From NCBI GenBank assembly GCA_046329195.1, contig JAXLVB010000002.1, positions 868,001 to 932,000 on the forward strand: DNA of 64,000 bases. The letters are read 5' to 3'. The DNA comes from JAXLVB01 sp046329195. Lineage in GTDB: Bacteria > Bacteroidota > Bacteroidia > Cytophagales > Spirosomataceae. The position numbers were made by a program, and so were the translations under genes. This document shows, piece by piece, positions 27,801 through 35,661 of this stretch (the first letter of the stretch is position 1; each line of letters opens with the position of its first letter). The notes under the pieces are model-generated. The model was not told the DNA's origin. It did no database searches and saw only the letters and a list, made by a program, of their open reading frames with translations.

Positions 27801-27889
27801 TGTAAGGTTCCTAACGAAACCGCACATAGCCAAAGCAATGTCATCCATCCAAACGGATGTAACGACTTACAGAAGTAAGGTTTTTTCAT
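24854..27889 (-). CDS. SusC/RagA-family TonB-dependent transporter, module 2
   Basis: The protein has 1011 residues. Following the signal peptide (cleavage near LQAQN), a carboxypeptidase-D-like domain (VSGKVSSEANEALPGVSVL) leads into the plug (EVVVVGYGTQSKKNLTSAI, then TIDVLKDAAATSIYGNRAAN) and a barrel ending VLFGVNVSF. It starts the upstream susC-susD-MIOX module. Two LacI-type operators lie 79-109 bases before its start codon, just after the terminator of the lacI-type gene. Confidence 0.96.
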   Translation of the reverse strand: MKKPYFCKSLHPFGWMTLLWLCAVSLGTLQAQNMAVSGKVSSEANEALPGVSVLVEGTRQGITTDKDGVYRISVPKNATLVFSFVGFVSQKVAVNGRATIDVSLKYADNSLNEVVVVGYGTQSKKNLTSAITNIKPEDLNRGAITDVGQLLQGKVAGLNISSNGDPNQRAAVILRGASTLNSSQGPFYVIDGVPGADISIVAPDDIATIDVLKDAAATSIYGNRAANGVIMITTKKGKKGAMAVSYNGYVGIEKVSSKLEMMNASELRAFLTKNGKSFSPNDDKNVETDWQAAVQKGTAYSHNHNLSFSGGGEHSSYSASLNYAEKQGILNSSSLKRLIGRLSIEQYALKDKVRFGLSISNSNSNADNTPLRNNVLNQMINHLPVSPIKNPDGTYFENFQNTGYFNPVAMIDNAKDNTLYNNFIGSFNTHVELPFNLTYDINLSYQNGTSLHSESFTSYYTQYNSANFYNNPDPPAVHTLVNFGTNGSALRNTYQDTRRVLETFLTWNKTIGKHYINAVVGYSWQGNKLGDGFQVSSTNFPVDNIGYGNFALSNPYAISSYRVNFGADGIYQETRLISDFARVNYTFNDKYLFQGSIRRDGSSVFGANNSWGYFPSVGLAWRINEEGFMKNQNLFNDLKLRVSYGVTGNSSGFNAYTAQFMSGSLGTFYYNGVQTAAYGPTQAANPNLQWEKTATTNIGVDFTVLKGRIEGSLEWYNKDTEGMIYSYNVNPILVPVGRIVANGGSMSNKGIELSLRATPVKTKGGFTWSTSVNLAHNENLIKSLSNPLFAGGDSVRITSPEGAGQTGSTLQILKAGMPLGQFFSFQYAGKNENGVSQYVDSKGNLTTTPAIGTDYKYLGSPQPKLLLGWSNTLSYKNFDLNLFFRGVFGNKIFNATRADLFRPSTSQFTNILKDAADESPTDVNSYKYSSRFIEDGSYIRLDNASLGYNFKNLGQYVRNVRVYTTVNNAFVITSYKGIDPEINQGGIAPGIDANNFYPKTRTVLFGVNVSF

Positions 27890-27967
27890 AGAAAATTAAA
27901 ATAACAGGTTGATAAAACGTTGTAATTTTAAAAGAAACTATTTAACCTTATTGAGTCGTCACTTTTG

Positions 27968-27998
27968 CAAACGTTTGAATTTGTTATGCAATCGTTTG
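27968..27998 (-). promoter_or_regulatory. Two LacI-type operators before susC2
   Basis: CAAACGTTTG (27968-27977) and CAATCGTTTG (27989-27998) have centres exactly 21 bases apart, about two helical turns. This would allow two dimers to bind on the same face. Both share flanking bases with the operator at 22002-22011. Confidence 0.7.
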
Positions 27999-28013
27999 AA
28001 ATTGTTGCATAAA

Positions 28014-28038
28014 AAAAGCGCAACTCGTTTGCGCTTTT
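28014..28038 (-). terminator. Terminator of the LacI-family gene
   Basis: AAAAGCGCAA and TTGCGCTTTT pair around a short loop just after the stop at 28042, with a run of seven T on the minus strand. Confidence 0.85.
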
Positions 28039-28041
28039 CTT

Positions 28042-29064
28042 TTATCGTTGTGTAGATTCCCGAATGATTAACTCTGGAGGTAAAACAATGTTTTGAGTTG
28101 GAATGTCGTTTTCGAATTGGTCTAAAAAACGATGAGCAGCTTCAACACCAATATGCCGGCTTTGCCGCCCTACCGAACTCAATGAGGGGAACGAATACTG
28201 TGAGAAAGGCGTATTATCAAACCCAACAACGGCACAATCTTGTGGTACGCTGAGCCCCTGTTCTCTAATCACTTTCAAGGCACCAAAACACACTTGGTCG
28301 TTGACCCCAAAAATCCCATCGGGGCGGTTGGGGCGGTTTATCAACCATTGGGTGGGCTCAATAGCACTCTCAAACTGAAACGTAGTAGGACATACAAACG
28401 ACGAGTCTAGCTGTAAACTATACCGTAACAAACAGTCTTGATATCCTTTAAACCGCTGTTCTGATACTGTTAGCCCAACAGGTCCTCGTAAGTGAGCAAT
28501 GCGCCTACAACCCACCTTGATGAGGTGCTCAGTAGCTAACCAAGCTCCCTGATAGTCATCTATTGTTACGGTATCGGCGTCCATTGATTCTAAACGTCGG
28601 TCCATAAACAACAACGGCACTCCCCTGCTGAGGGCTTGCTTGAGATGTTTATCGTGGCCTTCGTCATAGGTTTCTTGAGAAATGGAGATAAAAATCCCAT
28701 CTACTCGGTTGGCAAGCAAGCGTTCTATGTACTCTCGTTCGAGCTCGTAACTTTCGTTGGTAACACAAATATTGAGTAGATACCCCAAGGGCTGTAGCAC
28801 TGATTGTAGTCCTTCAACCATCGAATACTCATGGTAATGGCTAATAGACGGCAATATCACCCCTAAGTTTTTAGTGCTTTTTTGAAGAAGACTCAGTGAG
28901 ACCGAATTTCGCTGATAGCCCATCTTTTGGGCGTATTCTTGAATGGTGTTTCGGGTATCAATACTAATCAAAGGACTATCATTCAATGCTCTTGACACCG
29001 TTGAAGGAGAGCATTTGAACTTACGAGCAATGTCCTTTATGGTAATGGTCGGTTGAGGTTTCAA
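28042..29064 (-). CDS. LacI-family transcriptional regulator
   Basis: This 340-residue regulator has an N-terminal helix-turn-helix (TIKDIARKFKCSPSTVSRALNDSP, about residues 7-30) and a periplasmic-binding-protein-like sensor domain. The sensor includes NLGVILPSISHYHEYSMVEG, DGIFISISQ, GCRRIAHLRGP and DCAVVGFDNTPFSQYSFPSLSSV. The start is a TTG: an in-frame stop lies just upstream, and the HTH begins within ten codons. It lies directly upstream of susC2 in the same direction, with its own terminator. CAAACGTTTG-type sites before both susC genes are its likely targets. The inducer may be inositol or a derivative. Confidence 0.93.
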   Translation of the reverse strand: MKPQPTITIKDIARKFKCSPSTVSRALNDSPLISIDTRNTIQEYAQKMGYQRNSVSLSLLQKSTKNLGVILPSISHYHEYSMVEGLQSVLQPLGYLLNICVTNESYELEREYIERLLANRVDGIFISISQETYDEGHDKHLKQALSRGVPLLFMDRRLESMDADTVTIDDYQGAWLATEHLIKVGCRRIAHLRGPVGLTVSEQRFKGYQDCLLRYSLQLDSSFVCPTTFQFESAIEPTQWLINRPNRPDGIFGVNDQVCFGALKVIREQGLSVPQDCAVVGFDNTPFSQYSFPSLSSVGRQSRHIGVEAAHRFLDQFENDIPTQNIVLPPELIIRESTQR

Positions 29065-29247
29065 GCGAATCTATTTTTTAGATAATCACACACAACAGCT
29101 TGGTAAAAGACCGCTTTTTATGCCTCAAATTAACAAAAATATATTTAACTAGCCTTCCTGTATAGTATGATTTTTAACAGGAGACTTCCAAAATAATGTT
29201 CTTAACGCTAGTTTTGGTTAGAGAATCATTTATTCAAAAAACCAACA

Positions 29248-29276
29248 AAAAAGCCCCTGAAAATCAGGGGCTTTTT
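29248..29276 (-). terminator. rplT terminator
   Basis: A perfect 13-base stem (29248-29260 and 29264-29276) with a 3-base loop and T tract lies directly after the rplT stop. Confidence 0.9.
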
Positions 29277-29278
29277 AT

Positions 29279-29623
29279 TTATTTTACTTTTTCCACAACT
29301 GCTTTGAAGGCGTCTGGATGATTCATGGCCAAATCGGCAAGAACTTTACGGTTAAGCGTAACACCTGATTTGTTGAGTTTGCCAATAAACACCGAATAGG
29401 ACAATCCGTGTGCTCTTACGGCAGCATTGATACGTTGAATCCAAAGCCCACGAAACTCACGTTTCTTCTGCTTACGACCAATATAGGCGTATTTTAAACC
29501 TTTCTCAACGGCGTTTTTGGCTACCGTCCAAACATTTTTGCGTCGTCCAAAGTAACCTTTGGCGAGCTTCATTACTTTTTTGCGTCTTGCACGTGACGCA
29601 ACGTGATTGACCGAACGTGGCAT
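29279..29623 (-). CDS. rplT: 50S ribosomal protein L20
   Basis: The protein has 114 residues, very basic, starting PRSVNHVASRARRKKVMKLAKGYFGRRKN, and is a standard L20. It binds 23S rRNA early in large-subunit assembly. In other bacteria it also represses its own operon. It lies 107 bases downstream of rpmI on the same strand. Confidence 0.98.
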   Translation of the reverse strand: MPRSVNHVASRARRKKVMKLAKGYFGRRKNVWTVAKNAVEKGLKYAYIGRKQKKREFRGLWIQRINAAVRAHGLSYSVFIGKLNKSGVTLNRKVLADLAMNHPDAFKAVVEKVK

Positions 29624-29730
29624 AGTATTTTTTTGTTTTTGACGTTGGCGACTTCTTCGAGAAGTTCTTAAAGGCCATTTGTCGGGTTGAACAATGAACC
29701 TGCGAGCGAATCTCGCAATGTGTCAAGTGA

Positions 29731-29925
29731 TTAGAGTCCTAAAAGAACTTTCACACGGTTTACGTCTGTTTTGTCAACAAGCGCTGATGACACTAAATGA
29801 GCTTTGCGCTTTGGCGACTTCTTGGTGAGGATATGGCTATGAAAAGCGTGTTTACGCTTGATTTTGCCAGTTCCGGTCAACTTGAAGCGCTTTTTAGCAC
29901 TTGAGTTTGATTTAGCTTTTGGCAT
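29731..29925 (-). CDS. rpmI: 50S ribosomal protein L35
   Basis: This 64-residue basic protein shows the L35 pattern: PKAKSNSSAKKRFKLTGTGKIKRKHAFHSH, then LTKKSPKRKAHL. It is the first visible gene of an rpmI-rplT pair. infC, which usually precedes rpmI, is not upstream: a divergent TetR-type gene begins at 30154. Confidence 0.97.
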   Translation of the reverse strand: MPKAKSNSSAKKRFKLTGTGKIKRKHAFHSHILTKKSPKRKAHLVSSALVDKTDVNRVKVLLGL

Positions 29926-30153
29926 GACTGTTAAATGTTAAGCGTTGTGAATATTGAAAAAGTAAAATAGGGCGCAAAGGTAGCTTTTTTAGTGCATTTT
30001 ACCAATTTTTTAGCCAAAAATCCTCCTCAACATAACAACCACCAAGCCTTCTGCTCTATGGTATTTTTATTCAAAAGAATTGTGATTTTTGAACAAACCT
30101 TTTTTTTGTCCCTATTCACACCCTAATTTTGTTGTTTAATTTTAAGTCAATCA

Positions 30154-30726
30154 ATGATAAAAGATAAAAAAGCAGCCATTTTTTCGGCAACGCTTGATTT
30201 AATTTCGGACAACGGATTTCATTCTTCTCCGATGTCGGAGTTGGCCAAAAAGGCAGGCGTAGCTACGGGGACTATCTATCACTATTTTGCTAGTAAAGAG
30301 CAGTTAATCATTGAGTTATATGGATCCTTACGTTTAAAAATCAATGATACTGTGCAGTTGGATATCGAAAATGTAAACAATCTCAGCTACAGAGAACGCT
30401 TCCGTCGATTTTATTTCAGCCTCTACGAATACTACCTCCGTCATCCCAAGGAGTTTTTGTTTTTAGACCAATATGCCAGTTCGCCTTTTATTACCAAAAT
30501 TGATCGTGACGACCAAGCGAAACTTAATCAACCGATTATTGACTTCATTCGTAAGGGTGTGATAACCATGCAGCTAAGAGATATGCCCACTCGCTTACTT
30601 TGGGCGGTTACACAAGCTCAGGTACATGCTTTGGTTCGTCTGCACTTGCAAAATGAAATGCTCATTGACTTAGAAAATCTAACAGCGGGATTTAATGTGT
30701 GTTGGGAAGGCATTAAAAAACAATAA
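30154..30726 (+). CDS. TetR/AcrR-family transcriptional regulator
   Basis: The protein has 190 residues with an N-terminal TetR HTH (AIFSATLDLISDNGFHSSPMSELAKKAGVATGTIYHYFASKEQL). The ligand domain (YRERFRRFYFSLYEYYLRHPKEFLFLDQYASSPF) matches a family of TetR proteins common in Bacteroidota. A TAATTTTG -7 box lies at 30124-30131. It is convergent with the monooxygenase gene, 40 bases from its end. Whether it controls that gene is not shown. Confidence 0.92.
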   Translation: MIKDKKAAIFSATLDLISDNGFHSSPMSELAKKAGVATGTIYHYFASKEQLIIELYGSLRLKINDTVQLDIENVNNLSYRERFRRFYFSLYEYYLRHPKEFLFLDQYASSPFITKIDRDDQAKLNQPIIDFIRKGVITMQLRDMPTRLLWAVTQAQVHALVRLHLQNEMLIDLENLTAGFNVCWEGIKKQ

Positions 30727-30766
30727 GTCAATAGTATGTAATTGACTATGAACACATTGTAATACC

Positions 30767-32245
30767 TTAATACTTAACTAAATCAAAATCAGATAACTTA
30801 ACCCTTTTAGTCATGTGTCTTAGCTTTGAATTAAGATGGGGCCAAATTGTAGTATTTTTACCTGTTGCAGTTAAATACCAACTTTGACAGCCCGATGCCC
30901 AGACTGTGTCCTTTAAATCATGCTGGAGTTGCTGATTATACACCTCTTGAACTCCTAGACGCAAATTCATGTATGCTCCATCTTGCCTATTTTTGAGCGT
31001 TTTGAGGTAATCAACTACATAATTTACTTGGGATTCAATAATGTGAATAATGGAATTATGGCCAATTCCAGAATTGGGTCCTACCAAGAAAAACAAATTG
31101 GGAAAGCCTGAAACCGCCGTTCCCAAATAAGCTTGTGCTCCTTTTTCTCTCCATTCTTGAATCAATTCTCGACCTCCTAACCCAAAAATTTGTTGGTTCA
31201 CGTTGATTTCGGCAGCTACAAATCCCGTACTCAGCACAATGACATCAACGGGATATTCCACCCCATTTGCCGTCAAGATACTGTTCTCGCTGATTTCGCT
31301 AATTGAGTCCGTGACTAATTGAACATTCTGTCTAGAAAGAGCTGGATAGTAATCACTCGAAATCACGATTCGTTTACAGCCGTACTCATAGGTAGGTATT
31401 ACTTTTTGTTGAAGCTTGGGGTCTTGGATGCTTTCTTTGATATGGTTAAGGCTAATCTTTTTATTCAAAGCGTGTATCCACCGATTTCCTAATAAACCTG
31501 TGCCTCTGAGTTCTAAAATCCAATAAATTAACGACCTTAAACTCCATTGCAAGAAAGGAAACTGACGAAACAATTTCTTTTCAAAGGCGCTCGCCATGCG
31601 GTCGGGCCGAGGAGCTACCCAGGGGGCAGTGCGTTGGAACACCACCAGTTTTTGTACGTCTGGAGCGATAGAGGGTATTATTTGAATCGCACTTGCCCCC
31701 GTACCGATTACGGCGACTCGCTTGTGGTGGAGTGATTCGTGCTGATTCCATTGCGACGAATGAAATACAGCACCTTTAAAATTGGATAACCCTTTGAACT
31801 GTGGAATATTAGGTCGGTTCAAAGGCCCGATAGCAGAGACAACCACCCTCGCCTGCACCAACTCAGCCGCTGAGGTTTGGAGTGTCCAATAACCCGATTG
31901 TTCATCAAAGCGACAGACTTGTACCTCGGTATTGAATTGAATCTTTTCTTGAAGTTTATACTTGTTAACACACGATTTGAGGTAAGCTAATATTTCAGGT
32001 TGAGGCGAAAACATACGGCTCCAATTGGGATTAGGCTCAAATGAAAAAGAATAAAGGTGCGAAGGCACATCACAAGCACAGCCAGGATAGACGTTATCTC
32101 GCCAAGTACCGCCGACTTCAGCTGCTCGTTCAAAAATAACAAATGACTCATAGCCAGCTTGCTGCAATCGTATAGCCGCCCCTAAACCAGCAAATCCAGC
32201 CCCAATAATGGCCACATCAAGGGTTTGGTTATCTACGCTTTTCAT
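30767..32245 (-). CDS. Flavin-containing / Baeyer-Villiger-type monooxygenase
   Basis: This FAD- and NADPH-dependent monooxygenase has 492 residues. The first Rossmann motif GAGFAGLGAA is at 15-24 and the second, IGTGASAIQ, at 180-188. Between them the Baeyer-Villiger fingerprint FxGxxxHxxxW is exact (Phe156, Gly158, His162, Trp166). Segments GGTWRDNVYPGCACDVPSHLYSFSF and the late LVGPNSGIGHNS are typical of the 4-hydroxyacetophenone monooxygenase group. Substrates of this group are ketones. No signal peptide is present. It follows the 250-residue secreted protein gene by 78 bases, with a terminator between. Confidence 0.9.
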   Translation of the reverse strand: MKSVDNQTLDVAIIGAGFAGLGAAIRLQQAGYESFVIFERAAEVGGTWRDNVYPGCACDVPSHLYSFSFEPNPNWSRMFSPQPEILAYLKSCVNKYKLQEKIQFNTEVQVCRFDEQSGYWTLQTSAAELVQARVVVSAIGPLNRPNIPQFKGLSNFKGAVFHSSQWNQHESLHHKRVAVIGTGASAIQIIPSIAPDVQKLVVFQRTAPWVAPRPDRMASAFEKKLFRQFPFLQWSLRSLIYWILELRGTGLLGNRWIHALNKKISLNHIKESIQDPKLQQKVIPTYEYGCKRIVISSDYYPALSRQNVQLVTDSISEISENSILTANGVEYPVDVIVLSTGFVAAEINVNQQIFGLGGRELIQEWREKGAQAYLGTAVSGFPNLFFLVGPNSGIGHNSIIHIIESQVNYVVDYLKTLKNRQDGAYMNLRLGVQEVYNQQLQHDLKDTVWASGCQSWYLTATGKNTTIWPHLNSKLRHMTKRVKLSDFDLVKY

Positions 32246-32271
32246 ATCAATTCAAAAGTTGATTATTAAAA

Positions 32272-32302
32272 AAGCGAATAGCTGGCTTTCAACTATTCGC
32301 TT
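32272..32302 (-). terminator. Terminator before the monooxygenase gene
   Basis: AAGCGAATAG and CTATTCGCTT pair with a T run on the minus strand. It ends the transcript of the 32323 gene, so the monooxygenase must have its own promoter in a very short gap or depend on read-through. Confidence 0.8.
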
Positions 32303-32322
32303 AAAAAGTGAAGATAAACTGA

Positions 32323-33075
32323 CTATTTTAACGAATTGTAATAATCAAAAGCCTTAGCCACTTCGGTAGGATTTTTGAAATTGAGATCATTTTGAGCAAA
32401 AAAGGCATTCATTTCGGCTTTTTTGCTTTCAAAAAAAACCATCAATGCTTTTTTAGATTGACCTACTTTGGCGGCTTTTCCATCTTGCACCACATAAAAA
32501 TCTTTTTCTTTCATAATCTTGATGTTGGGGTCGCCGGAGCCGAGGCTTGCATTATAGGTAGGCTGCCGCACCCAAATCCGATGATGCACCCCCATAATCA
32601 ATTTGCCTTGACTCAACACCTCAATAAAGCCCGTAGGTGGATTTTCTCCAAAATTAAAATTCTTGACATTAAAGAAAGTCCGAACCTTGCCATTAGGAGT
32701 TTCTAACAACAATAACTTAATACGAAAGCCATCAATAACACGAAGCCCATTGTTGGTTTTGATTTCGATTAAGTCGTTTTTCAAATCAAGACGTGACGGT
32801 ATGCTACCATACAGTGTGGTATCTTTAAATAGCATCATCTTCCCGTTGGTGTAGGTGGTGTCGAGGTAGTTATCACCAATTACTTCGGCAGGAGGCAAGG
32901 GCGTGCCGTAAATCGTCTGAAACGAATTTCCAAGTTTAACTGGATTGCCCACGCTTCCTTGATAATTAAACAAATCTTTGGTGGATTGTACCACTTGGCC
33001 AGTGGAGTTTTGTCCATATAGCAAAACAGGACAGACCAAACAACATACAATAATCAGGAGACGCTTTGTTTTCAT
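32323..33075 (-). CDS. Secreted protein of unknown function
   Basis: I do not recognise this 250-residue protein. It has a signal peptide (MKTKRLLIIVCCLVCPVLLYGQ). The mature part is beta-rich, with YGTPLPPAEVIGDNYLDTTYTNGKMMLFKDTT and a C-terminal helix AKAFDYYNSLK. It probably acts in the periplasm. It lies 27 bases after the subtilase gene in the same direction, so the two are likely co-transcribed. Confidence 0.7.
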   Translation of the reverse strand: MKTKRLLIIVCCLVCPVLLYGQNSTGQVVQSTKDLFNYQGSVGNPVKLGNSFQTIYGTPLPPAEVIGDNYLDTTYTNGKMMLFKDTTLYGSIPSRLDLKNDLIEIKTNNGLRVIDGFRIKLLLLETPNGKVRTFFNVKNFNFGENPPTGFIEVLSQGKLIMGVHHRIWVRQPTYNASLGSGDPNIKIMKEKDFYVVQDGKAAKVGQSKKALMVFFESKKAEMNAFFAQNDLNFKNPTEVAKAFDYYNSLK

Positions 33076-33102
33076 GGGACGTTTTGGTTAAGGTTCCATC
33101 AG

Positions 33103-34710
33103 CTATTTTTTGACACTACTCTCGGCTTTTTTCACTGCATCATATACATTAATGACGCCACCCGTTTTTGAAAGTTTACTAAACTCTATCTCTTCTTCTG
33201 AGCCCGGTTTATACACTTTCATTTTGGGTTTAATGCTGGTTTCAAGCAATATCTTTTTGACTTGTTGGGCTGTCAGATTAGGATAATATGACATCAGCAA
33301 TGCCGCAGCTCCCGCCACCACAGGCGACGCCATACTGGTGCCACTGTGGGTTTCGTAGGTAGATTTGGGCGTGGATGAGTAAATATCGGTGCCTGGTGCA
33401 AAAATATCTACGCTTTCATGACCAAAGTTAGAGCTTTCGTTGACGGCTTCTGGCCCTTCTTTCCAAGAAGAATTGCCCACTTCAATCCAATTCTCGATAA
33501 TGCTGCCTTCGTTGAGTTTTTTGCAGGGGAAGTTGGGTTTTACATCCAAATCCTCCGAATCATTTCCTGCGGCATGAACCAGCAAAACGCCTTTTGATTG
33601 GGCATACTTCACAGCGGCATCTACTACATCTTTATTAGGTGATACCGACTTCCCAAAACTCATGTTGATGATTTGAGCCCCATTGTCCACAGCGTAGCGG
33701 ATTCCGTTGGCAACGTCTTTGTCTCGTTCGTCGCCATTAGGAACCACCCGAATGGCCATTATTTTGACGTTGTCACAAATCCCTTTCATACCGATGGAAT
33801 TGTCACGATTGGCGCCAATAATTCCTGCTACGTGTGTACCGTGCATGGCATCTGGCCCTGTCACTTCGTTGTTGCCATAGCCTTTTTCAGTCAAGTTTGT
33901 GTAATCGTCTCCTACAATAGCACGAGAATCGTAGTTGAGGTTGTAACCATACTCCAACTGGGCCGAAAGTTCATCATAGGCTTCGTCCAGTTCCTTTTCA
34001 TTCAAGCCTTCTTCCATGTAATAGGTCAACACCTTTTTGGCATAGTTCACTTTTTCGTCTGAAGAGCTAACAGCTTTCAGGTTTTCAAGCGTAATTTCCT
34101 TAATGTCAGTCTTTTGCTTGAGAATAGAAATGGCTAACTTGAAAACTTCACGGATTTCTTGATAGGGACCAAATAGTTTTTTGGTTTCTTCCAACTTCTT
34201 GTTGTACCATTCTTTGATGGATAAATACCGCTTGTAATCAGGCTTATCTACCTCCGAAACGTCGGCTTCTGATTTACCTTCAAAACGTTTGTTGAAGATG
34301 GCCAATTGGCGAGTCAGCTCCATGGAGTCATGTACTACATCTTTCCCATCTTTGCCCCCGATAAAATCCCAGCCGTTGATGTCATCAATATACCCGTTGT
34401 TGTCATCGTCTTTGCCATTACCTGCAATCTCCTTCGGGTTTGTCCAGATTTTACCCTGCAAGTCTTCGTGGTTAATATCCACTCCCGAGTCAATGACCGC
34501 TACTACGACTGTTTTTGACTTTTTCTTGCTCAATATTTCACGGTAAGCCTTTTCAGTGCTGATGCCGAGTACTTTATCATCCTTCAAATCAAGGTTAAAC
34601 CAATTATCTGGTGCTTTTGCTTTTGTTAAGTCCGAAGAGGACGATTGTGACCAAGAAGTCTGTTGAAACAATAAACTGAGAAATCCGATGGAAACTAACT
34701 TTTTTAACAT
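33103..34710 (-). CDS. Secreted S8 (subtilisin-like) serine peptidase
   Basis: This 535-residue protease has a signal peptide ending near SWSQS. The catalytic triad is Asp74 (VVAVIDSGVD), His290 (HGTHVAG) and Ser459 (SGTSMASP), with the oxyanion Asn in HAAGNDSED. About 215 residues separate Asp and His. That gap contains a long charged helical insertion (about 145-260), where a standard subtilisin has about 35 residues. No separate I9 propeptide and no T9SS C-terminal sorting domain are seen. It is the first gene of a pair with the secreted unknown downstream. Confidence 0.92.
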   Translation of the reverse strand: MLKKLVSIGFLSLLFQQTSWSQSSSSDLTKAKAPDNWFNLDLKDDKVLGISTEKAYREILSKKKSKTVVVAVIDSGVDINHEDLQGKIWTNPKEIAGNGKDDDNNGYIDDINGWDFIGGKDGKDVVHDSMELTRQLAIFNKRFEGKSEADVSEVDKPDYKRYLSIKEWYNKKLEETKKLFGPYQEIREVFKLAISILKQKTDIKEITLENLKAVSSSDEKVNYAKKVLTYYMEEGLNEKELDEAYDELSAQLEYGYNLNYDSRAIVGDDYTNLTEKGYGNNEVTGPDAMHGTHVAGIIGANRDNSIGMKGICDNVKIMAIRVVPNGDERDKDVANGIRYAVDNGAQIINMSFGKSVSPNKDVVDAAVKYAQSKGVLLVHAAGNDSEDLDVKPNFPCKKLNEGSIIENWIEVGNSSWKEGPEAVNESSNFGHESVDIFAPGTDIYSSTPKSTYETHSGTSMASPVVAGAAALLMSYYPNLTAQQVKKILLETSIKPKMKVYKPGSEEEIEFSKLSKTGGVINVYDAVKKAESSVKK

Positions 34711-34922
34711 GAATGAGTACGTGTTACTTGTGGTACATGAATTCTACCAAAGATAGTTAATTCTTTGACAACCCATTAACGATGAAAACGATTTTTTTAG
34801 TTCGTTTGCCTCAAAAACTTGAAAAAAGCAATTGAAAGTAAAACGTTGCCATTTTTTTTCAGAATTTTTATTATCCCACGTACAAACCATTATTTTTGCC
34901 CTGTTATTATCCTTACTGAGTA

Positions 34923-35450
34923 TTGAAAAAGTATTTACCGCTTTTGTTGCTTGCTGTGTTGGGGCTCAACTTTGGAGGCTTAATGGTCTTTGAAGAAATC
35001 GAGCGCTGGATGCTTCGTGAGCAATTTGAAGCGAACCTTTCTCAACATCTCACTACTGAATACTTAACTACCTTCCATTTCACGCCAGGCGAGTTTGAAA
35101 AAATAGCTTGGGAAGAAGAGAACGAAGAGTTTTGGCTGGATGATACCCTTTATGATGTTGTTCAAATTCAAAAAAATAGTCGTGAGATTACCATCTTTTG
35201 CCTCAGCGATAAGGATGAAACAACAGTGGTGAATTTCTACGCCCAACTAAAGAACACTAATCCTGGCTCTCCTTCACAAAAACAGATAATTGCAGAATTT
35301 TGGAGTCGATTTATCTTATATCCAACTTCATTTATTGTTACATTTCCCTTTATCAACGGTGAATTCCCAACCAAACAATCCACCAATTCCAAGGCTCACT
35401 ATCAATCTATTGAGCTAAGTATCCTATCACCGCCTCCCCAGCATGGTTAG
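34923..35450 (+). CDS. Membrane-anchored or periplasmic protein, unknown
   Basis: I do not recognise this 175-residue protein. It starts at a TTG (34923) with a signal or anchor segment KKYLPLLLLAVLGLNFGG. The rest is a soluble domain with EFWLDDTLYDVVQI, REITIFCLSDKDETTVVNFY and a proline-rich end. A TATTTTTG -7 box lies at 34891-34898. It precedes a TonB receptor gene on the same strand, though a hairpin lies between. In Bacteroidota, small proteins of this kind often sit before metal or siderophore receptors; a link here is inference. Confidence 0.65.
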   Translation: MKKYLPLLLLAVLGLNFGGLMVFEEIERWMLREQFEANLSQHLTTEYLTTFHFTPGEFEKIAWEEENEEFWLDDTLYDVVQIQKNSREITIFCLSDKDETTVVNFYAQLKNTNPGSPSQKQIIAEFWSRFILYPTSFIVTFPFINGEFPTKQSTNSKAHYQSIELSILSPPPQHG

Positions 35451-35479
35451 TATTTTTCTAGTGATGGTTTGCAAAGTTA

Positions 35480-35509
35480 TTCAGTTGTTTCATGCCCTAA
35501 ACAACTGAA
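35480..35509 (+). terminator. Hairpin between the 34923 gene and the TonB receptor
   Basis: TTCAGTTGTTT and AAACAACTGAA form an 11-base stem with an 8-base loop and a short T run, 30 bases after the stop. Confidence 0.6.
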
Positions 35510-35661
35510 TTTAAACTCATTAGACCTAGTCATCAAATTTCAATCAACCAAGTACTAAAGGCGATAGCCTTATCTAACCTACAATTGCCTCCGTTCGGAA
35601 TAGGCTCTTGCCTTTGCCGAGGGAAGTTGCATTGTGCTGTTGTACTTTTAAAAATACGAAC

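Noticed and set aside
35510..35661. Possible cobalamin-type riboswitch before the TonB receptor
   Set aside because: Some GC-rich hairpins are present, but I could not find the conserved B12-box sequences.
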